DNA of 64,000 bases from Ascidiimonas sp046199005 (GCA_046199005.1 CP176050.1:558001-622000), one strand, 5' to 3'. Positions 18,569 through 28,291 are shown, numbered from the stretch's first letter. Made by a program: numbers and translations. The notes: generated by a model from the letters alone, not told the origin.

Positions 18569-19024
18569 ATGAGTACTTCTGAAAACAACAACAGCAAAAG
18601 ATCCTGGAAGAAAATAACCCTTACAGTGGCATTGCTCGTGATCGCTTTTGTCGCCGGATATATTGGAATTCAATACTTCAATACTTCTTCAAAAATTGAA
18701 AGACAATTAAAAGAGGCCGCAGCCGATCTAAATTCGAAACTGCCTATACATACTGATACGTTCTCCCGGCTGGACAGTGTAGCTGCGATAGGGGATCATT
18801 CTTACAGTCATTATTACACGCTTATCGAAATGGAAAAAGCAGAAGTGAATCTTGATACGGTAAATAAATATGTAAAACCTGAGTTGCTTAAAAATGCCCG
18901 AACCAATCCGGACTTACAGGGGTTTCGTGATCACAAAATCACTTTGAATTACATTTATTACGATAAAAATGGGGAGTACGTGACTACAATCACAGCCACT
19001 CCGGAAACTTACGAGAACTTTTAA
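18569..19024 (+). CDS. Small single-pass membrane protein, unrecognised
   Basis: I choose the ATG at 18569 over an in-frame TTG at 18551. The 151-residue product has a polar N-terminus (TSENNNSKRSWKK), one transmembrane helix (LTVALLVIAFVAGYIGIQYF) and a mixed alpha/beta extracytoplasmic domain ending in a YYDKNGEYVTTITATPE hairpin. It resembles generic small anchored proteins of Bacteroidota and gives no motif that fixes a function. It lies 60 bp after the DUF1287 gene on the same strand. Confidence 0.65.
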   Translation: MSTSENNNSKRSWKKITLTVALLVIAFVAGYIGIQYFNTSSKIERQLKEAAADLNSKLPIHTDTFSRLDSVAAIGDHSYSHYYTLIEMEKAEVNLDTVNKYVKPELLKNARTNPDLQGFRDHKITLNYIYYDKNGEYVTTITATPETYENF

Positions 19025-19139
19025 ACACTTTCAATTTGAGATCACCCCTTGAATTGCTTAAAAGTTCGCTTTAATTTCAGGATACTGAACGAAACTGAAA
19101 AGCACACTTAATCTAAATGGATAGTGTTTTAAAGATTTG

Positions 19140-19499
19140 TTACTTGTAGAATTTTCGATCACGCACTTCATAAGCATTCATAAGAACTTCTGTTACAACG
19201 GTGTTATCAATTTCTTCGAGGCTTTTATAGCGGAGTGACTTCATCACCTTTCGGCCTTCGGTTGTCATTTTATCTAAATGAACTGTAAGATGTGCGGCAT
19301 GCCAAAAACCTAAATCTACGTAGTCTTTTGACTGATTCAAATAACAGAAAGGTTTGTCATTGAGATAGTAAAACGGAATTTTATACTTGTATTTTAAGCT
19401 TACCTCAGGAACAGTTTGCAGAATGATACTTTGCAAATGCAACAAAATACTTCGATAAGGTTCCGGTCGGTTGAGGATGTAATTTTCTGCGGGATTCAT
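19140..19499 (-). CDS. DUF1801 (YdhG-like) domain protein
   Basis: This 119-residue cytoplasmic protein matches the DUF1801 pattern: an N-terminal IL-RPEPYRSILLHLQSII helix, then E-SLKYKYKIPFYYLNDKPFCYL and a VDLGFWHAAHL strand-loop. The family is common in Bacteroidota and Firmicutes, has a YdhG/frataxin-like fold and no established reaction. It is a single-gene unit; 80 bp separate it from the methyltransferase gene on the same strand. Confidence 0.82.
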   Translation of the reverse strand: MNPAENYILNRPEPYRSILLHLQSIILQTVPEVSLKYKYKIPFYYLNDKPFCYLNQSKDYVDLGFWHAAHLTVHLDKMTTEGRKVMKSLRYKSLEEIDNTVVTEVLMNAYEVRDRKFYK

Positions 19500-19578
19500 G
19501 ATAACCGAATTTTAAACAACATATTCAGATTGTTTTCACCCATTAGAAAAAGATGATTAAGATTCATTCTTTTAGTGT

Positions 19579-20304
19579 CTATTTTGCTCTGATAATGTAC
19601 TGATAATGTAAAAGTTCAGTATTAACGTTGAGATCGGTAAAACCTGCTTTTGTCAATTCGTCAATTACGATGTCTTTTGCGATTTTATGGTCAGGCTTCG
19701 GACCCACCGGAAGCTCTTTTTTATAGAAATCGATCACGATCAGTTCGCCATCTGTTTTCATCCCTTTTTTAACCCGGGAAAAATATTGAATGCGATTATC
19801 AATATGGTGATAGGTATTAACGATCAGGACCATATCGACTTCATTTTCGGCTAATCCCGGATCGTCATACGGAATCTTACGCAACTCTATGTTTGCAATC
19901 TTATTTTCTTCAATTCTTTTCTGGAGTGCTTCCTGAAACTCATCACTTACATCAGCCGCAATCACGTAAGCTCCTTTATCAGCCAATTTAACCGAAAAAT
20001 AGCCGGATCCTGCACCGATATCGATGATCTTTTTTCCGGAAACATCTCCCAGATATGCCAACACCTTGTCTGGTTGCTGGTAGGCATCTCTTTCGGGGGA
20101 CTCAAAACGTTTGATCAGATCTTCTACAGAGCTTTGATGCATATGCTTGTTGGCTGTGTTCGTATCCTTTTTTATATGCGCATCTTCATGTTGGTGAGTC
20201 GTTTCGGTTTCAGTTTCAGACTCCGTTTTCTTCTTTTTAGCATCCGTACACGCATTCAGAAAAATAGCGAGTCCGAGCAGCAGTAATTTATAGTTGATTT
20301 TCAT
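19579..20304 (-). CDS. Class I SAM-dependent methyltransferase with lipoprotein signal
   Basis: The N-terminus (LGLAIFLNACTDAKKKK) is a convincing lipoprotein signal with the lipidated Cys near residue 19, followed by a His/Glu/Lys-rich linker to about residue 60. The rest is a class I methyltransferase: IIDIGAGSGYFSVKLAD (motif I), VIAADVSDEFQEAL (motif II), DMVLIVNTYHHI and a C-terminal beta-hairpin. Export of a SAM-dependent enzyme is odd because SAM is cytoplasmic, yet the motifs are intact. The His-rich linker could bind metal. Its start lies inside the end of the permease gene (17-bp overlap), indicating translational coupling. Confidence 0.82.
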   Translation of the reverse strand: MKINYKLLLLGLAIFLNACTDAKKKKTESETETETTHQHEDAHIKKDTNTANKHMHQSSVEDLIKRFESPERDAYQQPDKVLAYLGDVSGKKIIDIGAGSGYFSVKLADKGAYVIAADVSDEFQEALQKRIEENKIANIELRKIPYDDPGLAENEVDMVLIVNTYHHIDNRIQYFSRVKKGMKTDGELIVIDFYKKELPVGPKPDHKIAKDIVIDELTKAGFTDLNVNTELLHYQYIIRAK

Positions 20305-21607
20305 CTTTAGAAGTCTTTATTCTTTCACTCCAAAGATAAGTAAGTAATCCCAAAATGATGTTGGAGAAGCCAATCAGTGTTTCGGTAGGATTGTTCAGAA
20401 GCGCATAAAAGATCATCCATAGGGATAAACCTATGTAAATGATCTGAAAAACCGGAAACAACGGACTTTTATAGCTTCCTTCGGTAGATTCTTCTTTAAG
20501 TTGTCTTAGTCTAAAGACGCCTAATACGGTTACCATCGAAGAAATGGTGAGTAAGACCCCGCAATAAATGAGTATTTGTTCGAAGGTCCCGGTGAAGATC
20601 AATAAAGCGCTGATCAAAAATTGAAACCATAAAGCTCTTCTGGGCAATTTCTTCTCATCAGCTTTAAAAAATTTCCAAAAGCGGTGATCTTTAGCAATGC
20701 TCGAGGTAACCCGGGAACCCACCCATACCATCGCACTTATGGTTGAAATGAGTAAAAACGAAATCGCTAAACCAAAAAATGCCCCCGATCTTTCGCCTAG
20801 TAATTGATTCATAGTAATGGTACCGATATCGAGTTGTCCACGAAGGTCACTGATGGGTACGTGCTTTAAAAAGACATACTGCAGCAAGGTATACAACATG
20901 GTAACGATCAAGGTACCTCCGATCAAAGCAATGGGCAGGGATCTTTTGGGATTTTTGATCTCTTCGATGATATAGGCGGCAGAGTTCCATCCGGAATACG
21001 AATAACTTACATAAATAAGTGCCACGGCAAAGGCAGGAGAAAGGATCTCTGAAAGATCCATGCCGCCAAATGTGGCAACCGCATCTGACTTCGTAGGGGT
21101 AAACAGCCCGATTCCGATTAAAATAAGGATCAACAGCACTTTTAAAAGAGTGCTAATGTTTTGAAATTTCGAACTGATCTTCAGGCTACGGGTATGAATA
21201 GCTGTGATAAGTCCGATTAATCCAATACTGGTGAGTTGTTGCGGCAGATCGTAGAACGGAAAATACGCCACAAAAGCAATAGCCGATAAGGCAATAGGAG
21301 CAGCAAAACCAGCAGTTAAAGAGATCCATCCCGATAAATAACCTACGAGGGGGTGGAACAAGGAACTCAAAAATGCATATTCACCTCCCGAACGCTGAAT
21401 CCGACTTCCGATCTCAGCATAGCTAAAAGCACCCGAGAGCGAGATGAGTCCGCCCAGGCCCCAAAGAATAAGAATATTGGTCGGATTTTCCAGCTCTTCC
21501 AACTGAAACCCCAGACTTGTAAACACTCCCGTACCGATCATACTGGCAACCACTAAGGCAAGTCCGGTAAATGCTGATATTTTAAAAGGAGAAGTTGGGT
21601 TGTTCAT
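20288..21607 (-). CDS. APC-superfamily amino acid permease
   Basis: This 439-residue protein has about twelve hydrophobic helices. It begins with the APC-family signature of helix 1 (GLALVVASMIGTGVFTSLGF), which includes the substrate-binding GTG turn, and has SGWNSAAYIIEEIKNPKRSLP in helix 6-loop, also family-typical. It most resembles amino acid permeases of the LAT/YfnA type; the specific amino acid cannot be read from sequence. The lipoprotein methyltransferase gene overlaps its last 17 bp and is in the same transcript. Confidence 0.9.
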   Translation of the reverse strand: MNNPTSPFKISAFTGLALVVASMIGTGVFTSLGFQLEELENPTNILILWGLGGLISLSGAFSYAEIGSRIQRSGGEYAFLSSLFHPLVGYLSGWISLTAGFAAPIALSAIAFVAYFPFYDLPQQLTSIGLIGLITAIHTRSLKISSKFQNISTLLKVLLILILIGIGLFTPTKSDAVATFGGMDLSEILSPAFAVALIYVSYSYSGWNSAAYIIEEIKNPKRSLPIALIGGTLIVTMLYTLLQYVFLKHVPISDLRGQLDIGTITMNQLLGERSGAFFGLAISFLLISTISAMVWVGSRVTSSIAKDHRFWKFFKADEKKLPRRALWFQFLISALLIFTGTFEQILIYCGVLLTISSMVTVLGVFRLRQLKEESTEGSYKSPLFPVFQIIYIGLSLWMIFYALLNNPTETLIGFSNIILGLLTYLWSERIKTSKDENQL

Positions 21608-21853
21608 GGGATTTCGGGCGATTCAGAGGAAGTAAATGCCGCTTTATGTTTGATGGTTGTGTTAGCTGATTAGAATGTTTTTCAAACATCCGTTTATTTC
21701 GCTTAAAAATAAGCATTCTAGTACGTTGTTTCACAAAACCGTTTCTTCAAACTAAGGATGGCAGCTGAGAAAATTCGTTGCAAACGAAATAAGATGGTGT
21801 TTTGTGAGGAGCGTATAAAGAAGTAAAGTGAAAAGGCATTAAATAGCTACAGA

Positions 21854-22213
21854 CTATTTATCACCTATCTTTTCATAAGACACACTGGCTTTGGTCTTTC
21901 CTTCCGGATTAGGATCTAAATACAGTTCATAGCCGGCTAGTAGTTTTATCTTTTTGGTTTCTCCTTTTAAAACCGAGATCTCGTTAATAAGCTTTCCTTT
22001 CTCCTGAATTCTAACGGAAAATGATCTTGCTCCCATATTTTGAACGATCGCTAGACAATCCTGTCCGTCGTACGGATTGATCGTAGCATCCTGCCCCGGG
22101 CCTTTACCTGTCATTAACATACTTTGGGAAGGTTCCAGTTCAAATTCGGTTTGAGCCAAGAGTTCCTGACTGGTAAGTAAGGTAAGTGTTAGAATAAGAA
22201 ATATTGTTTTCAT
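21854..22213 (-). CDS. Small secreted protein, unrecognised
   Basis: This 119-residue protein has a signal peptide (residues 1-20, ending LLAQ) and a compact beta-rich domain of about 95 residues with strands around CLAIVQNMGARSFSVRIQ and AGYELYLDPNPEGKTKASV. It looks like a small beta-sandwich adaptor but matches no family that I can name. It is 33 bp from the end of the ABC-3C ATPase gene on the same strand, although its ordinary composition suggests it belongs to the core genome rather than to that defence operon. Confidence 0.6.
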   Translation of the reverse strand: MKTIFLILTLTLLTSQELLAQTEFELEPSQSMLMTGKGPGQDATINPYDGQDCLAIVQNMGARSFSVRIQEKGKLINEISVLKGETKKIKLLAGYELYLDPNPEGKTKASVSYEKIGDK

Positions 22214-22246
22214 GGCATGGAAATGATTTTTAAAGCCTTCCCCTTT

Positions 22247-23998
22247 TTAGAAACTGTTCAAAAATAACTTTCCAGAATTGTCTTTATCGTTCAGTCTTAA
22301 ACAAATATCATTATCTTCAATCAAATCAGGCATATCTTTTGGTAAGTCAGAATCAATTAAAGTTACTATATATTGTAAGTCATATTCTTCACAAAACTCT
22401 TTTATTAAATTTATGTATCTAATTTTAATTCTATCGTCTAGACCTTCTAAAACTCCATCGTGATAAACGAATTTGTAGAATGATTTGTCAGAATAATTAA
22501 CTAATAGTGATAGGTCAAATGCAACGCAGAGTAATTTTTTATATGTTGTTCCTTGTGATTCAGAAGTTTTTAATAAATCTGTTTTGTTTTGATAATCAGC
22601 ATTAAACTCAACATTACCTTGATTATTTAACTTCAATGAAATTAGAGCATTTGTATCTAATATTTCTTTTATTATTGAGTTAAAAACTTTATTAATGTTT
22701 GAGTGTTTTCTTTCAGTTAAAGATTTCTTTAATTCTGCAATTTTATCGTTTATTATTTCTCGCTTGTCTTTTATATCGTTTTCTAAAATTAAAGTGCTGT
22801 CTATGGCTTTTAATTTGTCTTTAATACGCTCAATTTCAACCTCAATATCAATTGTTTTTTTCTGGTATTCTTTAAATTTAAAATAACTATCTTTTTCTGT
22901 TAATAAAGACAATAAATCGCTTTTTTGAGATTCAATTTCTTTAATGCTTTTGTTTAATTTGGTAAAATCAAGTTTTAACAAACTCAAAGTTTCAGTAAGA
23001 TATTCTTTGCGTTCTGTTGTTAAAGATTTTTGAAAGTTAATTAAATCCTCATACTCCTTTTTTAATTGCTTAGGATAATACAAGTTCACATCTTTAAAAA
23101 GGCTATTAATTTCTTTATCATCAATATCATCATTTATTTCAGATAATGAAGATTCAATTTTGTTAATTTCATATGATATTCTATACCTATCAGTATTGAA
23201 TGCCTGAAGTTTTAAATCTATTTCTTCAACAAGTTGTTTGTTTGTATGAATATCTTCTTTAAAAAAATTGAATTTATCTATTTGGTTTTTAATATCCAAA
23301 AGTTCAATTTTCTTTATTTCTAAAAGTCCTTCTAATCTGTCTTTTTCAGAAGTATCTATTTGAGCTTCTAACCTTAAAGTTTGTATTTTTTTCTTTACGT
23401 CATCTATTTCCTCTTCAATCTCTAATTTCTCTAAAATTAGTGTTCCATTAAATCCAAGTAAATCAAAAACAAATGGTTTCCAATCTTTATGCTTGCCTTT
23501 AAATTTGTTTAATTTAAAAACATCTAAATAATCTTGTTGACTTCTTAAAAAATAAGTTATTGATTTTCTGTAATCCCAATTTGGTAAAACATTAAAATCT
23601 AAGCATTCATTCAATTTTGCTTTTGCTTTCTTTAATGTTAATTCTTCATCCCAATCAATATCAAATTTAAAACTATCTAATTTTGAGTTATTTAGTTTAA
23701 AAGATATTTTAGTCGCAGTATTTATAGAGCGTTTAATGACTAAATATTTTCCGTTATTTAGTTTTAATTCTCCGTAAAAATCTTGACCTATAAAAAGATT
23801 GTTACCTAATAGTTTATTTGTATTCTTATTATAACTTGATAAGAGTAAAAAATCAATAACTCTAATTAACGAAGTTTTACCTAAGTTATGTGTATCATCT
23901 TTCTTATCACTTTCAATGAACGCAACAACAGCATTGAATTTTTCATTAAATTCAATATTCTTGAAATTTTTATTAGAATATATTTTACTAATCTTCAT
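22247..23998 (-). CDS. DUF2326 SMC-like ATPase of an ABC-three-component (ABC-3C) system
   Basis: The 583-residue protein is an SMC/Rad50-like ATPase with a degenerate Walker A (DDTHNLGKTSLIRV, near residue 40), a central coiled coil (about 190-430, rich in Lys/Glu/Leu/Ile), an ABC signature region (TSESQGTTYKKLL) and a Walker B-like FVYHDGVLEGLDDR. This is the DUF2326 pattern. In ABC-3C systems such an ATPase acts with a small middle component and an effector in defence against phages or plasmids. The three genes here match that order. The region is AT-rich compared with its flanks, consistent with transfer. It overlaps the middle-component gene by 11 bp. Confidence 0.85.
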   Translation of the reverse strand: MKISKIYSNKNFKNIEFNEKFNAVVAFIESDKKDDTHNLGKTSLIRVIDFLLLSSYNKNTNKLLGNNLFIGQDFYGELKLNNGKYLVIKRSINTATKISFKLNNSKLDSFKFDIDWDEELTLKKAKAKLNECLDFNVLPNWDYRKSITYFLRSQQDYLDVFKLNKFKGKHKDWKPFVFDLLGFNGTLILEKLEIEEEIDDVKKKIQTLRLEAQIDTSEKDRLEGLLEIKKIELLDIKNQIDKFNFFKEDIHTNKQLVEEIDLKLQAFNTDRYRISYEINKIESSLSEINDDIDDKEINSLFKDVNLYYPKQLKKEYEDLINFQKSLTTERKEYLTETLSLLKLDFTKLNKSIKEIESQKSDLLSLLTEKDSYFKFKEYQKKTIDIEVEIERIKDKLKAIDSTLILENDIKDKREIINDKIAELKKSLTERKHSNINKVFNSIIKEILDTNALISLKLNNQGNVEFNADYQNKTDLLKTSESQGTTYKKLLCVAFDLSLLVNYSDKSFYKFVYHDGVLEGLDDRIKIRYINLIKEFCEEYDLQYIVTLIDSDLPKDMPDLIEDNDICLRLNDKDNSGKLFLNSF

Positions 23999-24239
23999 TA
24001 TTGTCGTTGATTAACGTAATCGCGTCAATGTTTTTTATGTATTCTATTTTGCCAATAGAAAACAAAAAGGTTAAAGAATAATCGATATTGTTTTTTGCAT
24101 TTACTCCAATTTCACTTACTAAGATTTCTTTTAAATCTTCATATTTAATTAAGGATTCCTTTTTTAGAAAGCCCAAAACTTTGCCTGCAATATAAATTAC
24201 AGAATATTTAATGTTCGTATGTTTTGTTGGTGTTAGCAT
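23988..24239 (-). CDS. ABC-3C middle component, MC6-like
   Basis: This 83-residue protein begins LTPTKHTNIKYSVIYIAGKV and has a short winged-helix-like pattern (LKKESLIKYEDLKEIL, then a beta wing), as expected of the small middle components of ABC-3C systems; the start fits the MC6 type. Middle components are thought to bridge ATPase and effector. It is 3 bp after the effector gene and overlaps the ATPase gene by 11 bp, so the three are one operon. The subtype call is from recall of the N-terminal pattern and is less secure than the system call. Confidence 0.72.
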   Translation of the reverse strand: MLTPTKHTNIKYSVIYIAGKVLGFLKKESLIKYEDLKEILVSEIGVNAKNNIDYSLTFLFSIGKIEYIKNIDAITLINDNNED

Positions 24240-24242
24240 AAT

Positions 24243-25154
24243 TTATTCATTAATTCCAATATCACAGTTATAATACATATAATGCAAGAATAGACGGACT
24301 AAACTTCTATTAGAATTTAATTCAGGATTATTTTCTACAATAAATTTGTATAAATAACTAAATATTAAATCAAACTTGTCAAATTCATCTCTATGCACTA
24401 CAATTTCTTCATTAATATCATCAATTGTATTTTCATACTTACCTAAATACTCAGCATTAATTGGATTTGTTAAAAATTCTCTGATTTGTTCTAAATATAA
24501 AAGGTTTCTTTTAATTACATTATTAAAATAATCCTTACTTAAATTATTTAGCTCATTTTTCTTTTGAATATCCCTTTTGGGTATTTTAGGTAAATCACCT
24601 TTTTTCTTATCTACTTTACTAAAGGAATTTATTATTTCTTTTAAATCATTTTCGTTAAAACTCAGAGGAAGTAAAAGTTTATTAAGATTTAAAGTTCTTG
24701 CAATACTTGGATATTGCTCTAACCAAAGTTCGATAGTTTCTAATCCAATTAATCTATTTTCAATTTCAGTTTTTTCATCAAAAATATCTTCGATTTTTGC
24801 ATCTTGTATACCAGAAAGCTTTCTATTTGTAAATAGTAAGTAGAATTCTATCTTTTTATCAGTTTTCAGTTTCTTTATTGCTGGTAATACACTCTTTTTT
24901 AAAATTGTTTGAAAACGACTTTCAGAGCAACTTGCATTAACTTTATCCGTATGTTTTGCTTGAATTACAATTTTACCATTCCAAGGTTCTGATTTGCTTG
25001 GAAAATTATTTGCTTTTCCATAAAATTTAGCATCCCTTCCGCCATCTTTCCCATCAGTAAAAACCACAGTTCCTGTTCCTAAAATCTCGCTACAAATTAA
25101 TGCAACTAGTTTTTCAAATTCAGTATCCGTTAAGTTTTCTAGTGGATATTTCAT
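24243..25154 (-). CDS. Restriction-endonuclease-fold effector of the ABC-3C system
   Basis: The N-terminal 130 residues carry a PD-(D/E)XK nuclease pattern: an E-LVALICSEILG helix, TDGKDGGRDAKF with the catalytic Asp, then a strand ending IQAKHT where the Q-x-K motif sits. This matches the Mrr/REase-like effectors of ABC-3C systems. The C-terminal half is helical and of unknown role, likely contacting the middle component. It is first in the operon. The expected action is DNA cleavage once the ATPase senses invasion; that is inferred from the family. Confidence 0.82.
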   Translation of the reverse strand: MKYPLENLTDTEFEKLVALICSEILGTGTVVFTDGKDGGRDAKFYGKANNFPSKSEPWNGKIVIQAKHTDKVNASCSESRFQTILKKSVLPAIKKLKTDKKIEFYLLFTNRKLSGIQDAKIEDIFDEKTEIENRLIGLETIELWLEQYPSIARTLNLNKLLLPLSFNENDLKEIINSFSKVDKKKGDLPKIPKRDIQKKNELNNLSKDYFNNVIKRNLLYLEQIREFLTNPINAEYLGKYENTIDDINEEIVVHRDEFDKFDLIFSYLYKFIVENNPELNSNRSLVRLFLHYMYYNCDIGINE

Positions 25155-25676
25155 ATTGTTTGCAAAGGTATTAAATTATACCTGTCGGTTTGTTTGAATC
25201 TCGATTTTTAAATGCACCACAACTACCAAACAAACCCAATCAAGTTTATTCCCCTGTTAATTATGATATCGTAATAATTTGAATAATACCTATGTACTCG
25301 TTGTTAAACTTGTATAGGCATTAGTAAACGACTATTGATATTATACTGTTCTATATATTTCCACTTTAAACATACCAAAAACGAACGGTAATTCTTATTT
25401 CCTAAGACGAAATACCTTTTTAATCGTTCACAGAAAGTAATCACATCGCTTTCTTATTCTTCTACGCAGAATATAAAGAATATAAAGCACTTTCTTACGG
25501 AATTCCGAAATAACCCGAGCTCATGGCCATCTCTATTTAATCGATTGCTGTCTGATATTTATACTCCATTACCGATCTCGTCCTTAATTCTGCCGTTTGG
25601 CTCCTAGCTGCAGGTTCGGAATCCTTAATTTTAAGTTTTAAGAAGGCTAATCTTTTACGAACTAAATTCTATAGCT
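25155..25676. other. Intergenic region without a recognisable gene
   Basis: This stretch lies between the divergent ABC-3C operon and the YetF-like gene. I see no ORF, RNA gene or clear repeat. It is the likely right-hand junction of the defence operon. Confidence 0.4.
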
Positions 25677-26222
25677 ATGAAATGGATCTATTCTATAAAT
25701 GACCCTTTATGGGAAACGCTTTTAGGCTGTTTGATGATTTTTATTGGGATCATTGTACTTACTCGAATTATTGGCTTGCGATCGTTTGCCAAATTCACAG
25801 CGTATGATTTTGCTTTTACAGTGGCGATCGGAAGTATAATTTCGTCTACCTTAACCTCGTCTACTTCCATCGTTCACGGACTAATCGCTGTTGCAGGTCT
25901 ATTGGGACTAACCTATATTTTTTCAATCTTACAAAAAAGATCTAAAAAGCTGGATAGCCTCATTTCCAACGAGCCGCTATTGTTAATGGAGGGTGATCAG
26001 ATCCTCTATGAAAACCTTAAGTCAGCACGAATTCAGGAAGCGCAGCTCATTGCTAAACTTCGGGAAGCCAACGTACTTAATTTTAGTCAGGTATGCGTAG
26101 TGGTACTGGAATGTACAGGGGCGATTTCAGTATTACATAAGCCATCGGCAGACGACCCTAATTTCGATGAGGAGAAGCTGCTGAAAGGTGTTTCCTTAAA
26201 AGGAAGAAAGTCACCTTTGTAA
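25677..26222 (+). CDS. DUF421 (YetF-like) membrane protein
   Basis: This 181-residue protein has three N-terminal hydrophobic segments (up to residue 85) followed by a cytoplasmic alpha/beta domain with LLLMEGDQILYENLKSARI, the hallmark of the YetF/YrbG-like DUF421 domain. Family proteins are usually about 160-230 residues. Bacillus members have envelope and spore-germination links, but no biochemical activity is established. It is a single-gene unit. Confidence 0.85.
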   Translation: MKWIYSINDPLWETLLGCLMIFIGIIVLTRIIGLRSFAKFTAYDFAFTVAIGSIISSTLTSSTSIVHGLIAVAGLLGLTYIFSILQKRSKKLDSLISNEPLLLMEGDQILYENLKSARIQEAQLIAKLREANVLNFSQVCVVVLECTGAISVLHKPSADDPNFDEEKLLKGVSLKGRKSPL

Positions 26223-26311
26223 AAGAAGCCTTTACCTCTAAAAAGAATACAATTATCTTTACCACCAGTAACTTATAGATAAATATCATTTACCCGTCTA
26301 ATAATAGCTAT

Positions 26312-27475
26312 ATGCGACCTAAAAATACGGCTCAGAACCTCCTTCAAAACATAGTGATCTCTTTTACAATACTAAGTATTTGTATTTCATGTGCTCAGCA
26401 AGAAAAAAAGAACTGGGTCGATATCAACACCCTTCCAGAAGTCGAATGGGAACGATCTTCGGAGATCAAAAATGAAATCGTAAATTTTACCAATACTGCT
26501 ACCGGAGCGTCCGTCTCGGTACTGCATAATATGGAACGTAACGGATTTCATTTCTATAACGGGCTCGCTCATCATTCTCAAAATGAACTCGCCATTGTAG
26601 GCGGTACCGGCTTACGGGTCCGCATCACAGCCAATAAAGGACAATCCTGGACGGAGCATCGTTTTTCAGGTTTTGCCAATCCGTTTTATGCGGCCACTTT
26701 TAACGGAGATACGCTTTATACCGTAGGAGAAAGTAAATATATTTTTAAAACAACCGATCTGGGGAAATCCTGGAGCGTCTTTGATACCAGCATATTTTTT
26801 GAAGAGCAACCCCTGGCTCAGTTTAAGTATTATAAGATCAAATTTTTAAACGAGAAGCTCGGTGTTTTGGTAGGGGAATATATGAGTGCCCCCATCCTCC
26901 TTAAAACGATCGATGGGGGTCAAAACTGGAATAAAATGTCATTTGACAGCGATCCGGAAAATGAAGGCGGCATTACCGATCTTCATATATTTTCAGAACA
27001 GCGGATGCTAATCATTACATATATGGGAAATGTATATCTTACTGAAAATGGCGGTACCGACTGGCGCAATTTATATAGTTCTAAAGAAGATCAAAGGATC
27101 TATTTGAATTCCGTTGCCTTTGTAGATGATCAGATCGGTTTTATTGGCGGAATCGGAGGGATGCTACAAACCAAAGACGGCGGTAAGATCTGGCAAAAGA
27201 TAGATGTGACAAGCTTCCGGAAGTCAGAAGTTAATGTTTCTGATATTGTTATTTATCAAAATAAGGCATATATAACCACGTCAGTATCCTTTAGTGAAAA
27301 CGAACCGGAAGCATTTGTCTATGAGATCGATCCCGCAACCGATAGTATTCGGTCGTTCCTGACCAAGAAAAATACTGAAATTAAATTTGTTGGAGAGTCT
27401 TATGAACTGGAAGTGGTGGGAGAAACCCTGTATGTATTAGATCGTAATAATTTGTATAAAACGAGTCTTGATTAA
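26312..27475 (+). CDS. Asp-box (YCF48/BNR-like) beta-propeller lipoprotein
   Basis: The signal peptide ends in ISCAQQEKK, a lipoprotein cleavage site with Cys near residue 28. The mature part is a beta-propeller with repeated Asp-box turns (TTDLGKSW, TIDGGQNW, TENGGTDW, TKDGGKIW), similar to photosystem-II-stability-factor/YCF48-type and sialidase-like proteins. None of the catalytic residues of true sialidases are apparent, so I read it as a protein- or ligand-binding propeller at the membrane. It stands alone; no operon partner is evident. Confidence 0.82.
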   Translation: MRPKNTAQNLLQNIVISFTILSICISCAQQEKKNWVDINTLPEVEWERSSEIKNEIVNFTNTATGASVSVLHNMERNGFHFYNGLAHHSQNELAIVGGTGLRVRITANKGQSWTEHRFSGFANPFYAATFNGDTLYTVGESKYIFKTTDLGKSWSVFDTSIFFEEQPLAQFKYYKIKFLNEKLGVLVGEYMSAPILLKTIDGGQNWNKMSFDSDPENEGGITDLHIFSEQRMLIITYMGNVYLTENGGTDWRNLYSSKEDQRIYLNSVAFVDDQIGFIGGIGGMLQTKDGGKIWQKIDVTSFRKSEVNVSDIVIYQNKAYITTSVSFSENEPEAFVYEIDPATDSIRSFLTKKNTEIKFVGESYELEVVGETLYVLDRNNLYKTSLD

Positions 27476-27524
27476 ATATTGTACTTTACTTTCTGTGAAT
27501 GATTTCACGAATTAGTAATTTAGA

Positions 27525-28193
27525 ATGAAACATAAATCAAAAAGATTTTTACTTTTTTGTCTAGCATTCGTTGTTACTTTTCTTCTCGTTTGTTATACAG
27601 TAGAACTAGTAAGAATATACCGTGCTGAAAGTCTGGGTTATACACCAATTTACAATGAAACTGTAGCAAGAACTGAGTTTTTGATCGAATCGGATGTGAA
27701 GCGTTTTGAAGAACTGGTAATCTTATACAAGGACCGTTCAGAATATCTGGAAAGTGATATGGATTTCCAGCAAATACGTTCGAAGAACTTACGGGCTAAT
27801 GCGCTTATCGAATTAAGCGGTTTGCTTTGGGCAGCTTGCATAACTATAATAGGATTGATTTTGTTTTTCAAAAAAACATCGCACATCGGACTTACCTTTT
27901 ATAATTGGTTAGGGCTTTTTCTGAGTTTCTTTTTTATCAGGCATTTTGTGGTGAATACTTTTGATCTCATATTTGATTTTAAATGGTGTGCTGAAACTGA
28001 TATGCTACTATATTATAACTTACCACTTAAATTATCAATGATCATTTTCGAATTGGTAGGGATTCTTCTTTTAGGAACTATTTTAGTTCATTTACCTAAA
28101 AAATATAAAATGTCCATTGTTTTGGCTGCTTTGGTTGCTGGAGCTATTGCCTTGTTTTTATGGGTTAAGTATGCAGGAATATTTTTATCTTAA
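27525..28193 (+). CDS. Polytopic membrane protein, unrecognised
   Basis: This 222-residue protein has about five hydrophobic segments: residues 8-28, 90-110, 125-145, 165-187 and 195-218. An extracytoplasmic loop with a charged helix (residues 35-80, RTEFLIESDVKRFEEL) follows the first. No known family motif is visible. It lies 49 bp after the propeller gene on the same strand and precedes a terminator-like hairpin at 28292-28322. Confidence 0.65.
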   Translation: MKHKSKRFLLFCLAFVVTFLLVCYTVELVRIYRAESLGYTPIYNETVARTEFLIESDVKRFEELVILYKDRSEYLESDMDFQQIRSKNLRANALIELSGLLWAACITIIGLILFFKKTSHIGLTFYNWLGLFLSFFFIRHFVVNTFDLIFDFKWCAETDMLLYYNLPLKLSMIIFELVGILLLGTILVHLPKKYKMSIVLAALVAGAIALFLWVKYAGIFLS

Positions 28194-28291
28194 ATCGGGC
28201 AGAGACGCACATATTTTAAGTAAAATCTATTATTAGTGAAGGAGTTGCAATTAAGAAAGAAGCGAAGAGAATGCTAATAGCTAAAACTTAA

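Noticed and set aside
22247..23998. Housekeeping RecN or SMC ATPase
   Set aside because: Length, degenerate Walker A and the two neighbours fit DUF2326 in ABC-3C better.
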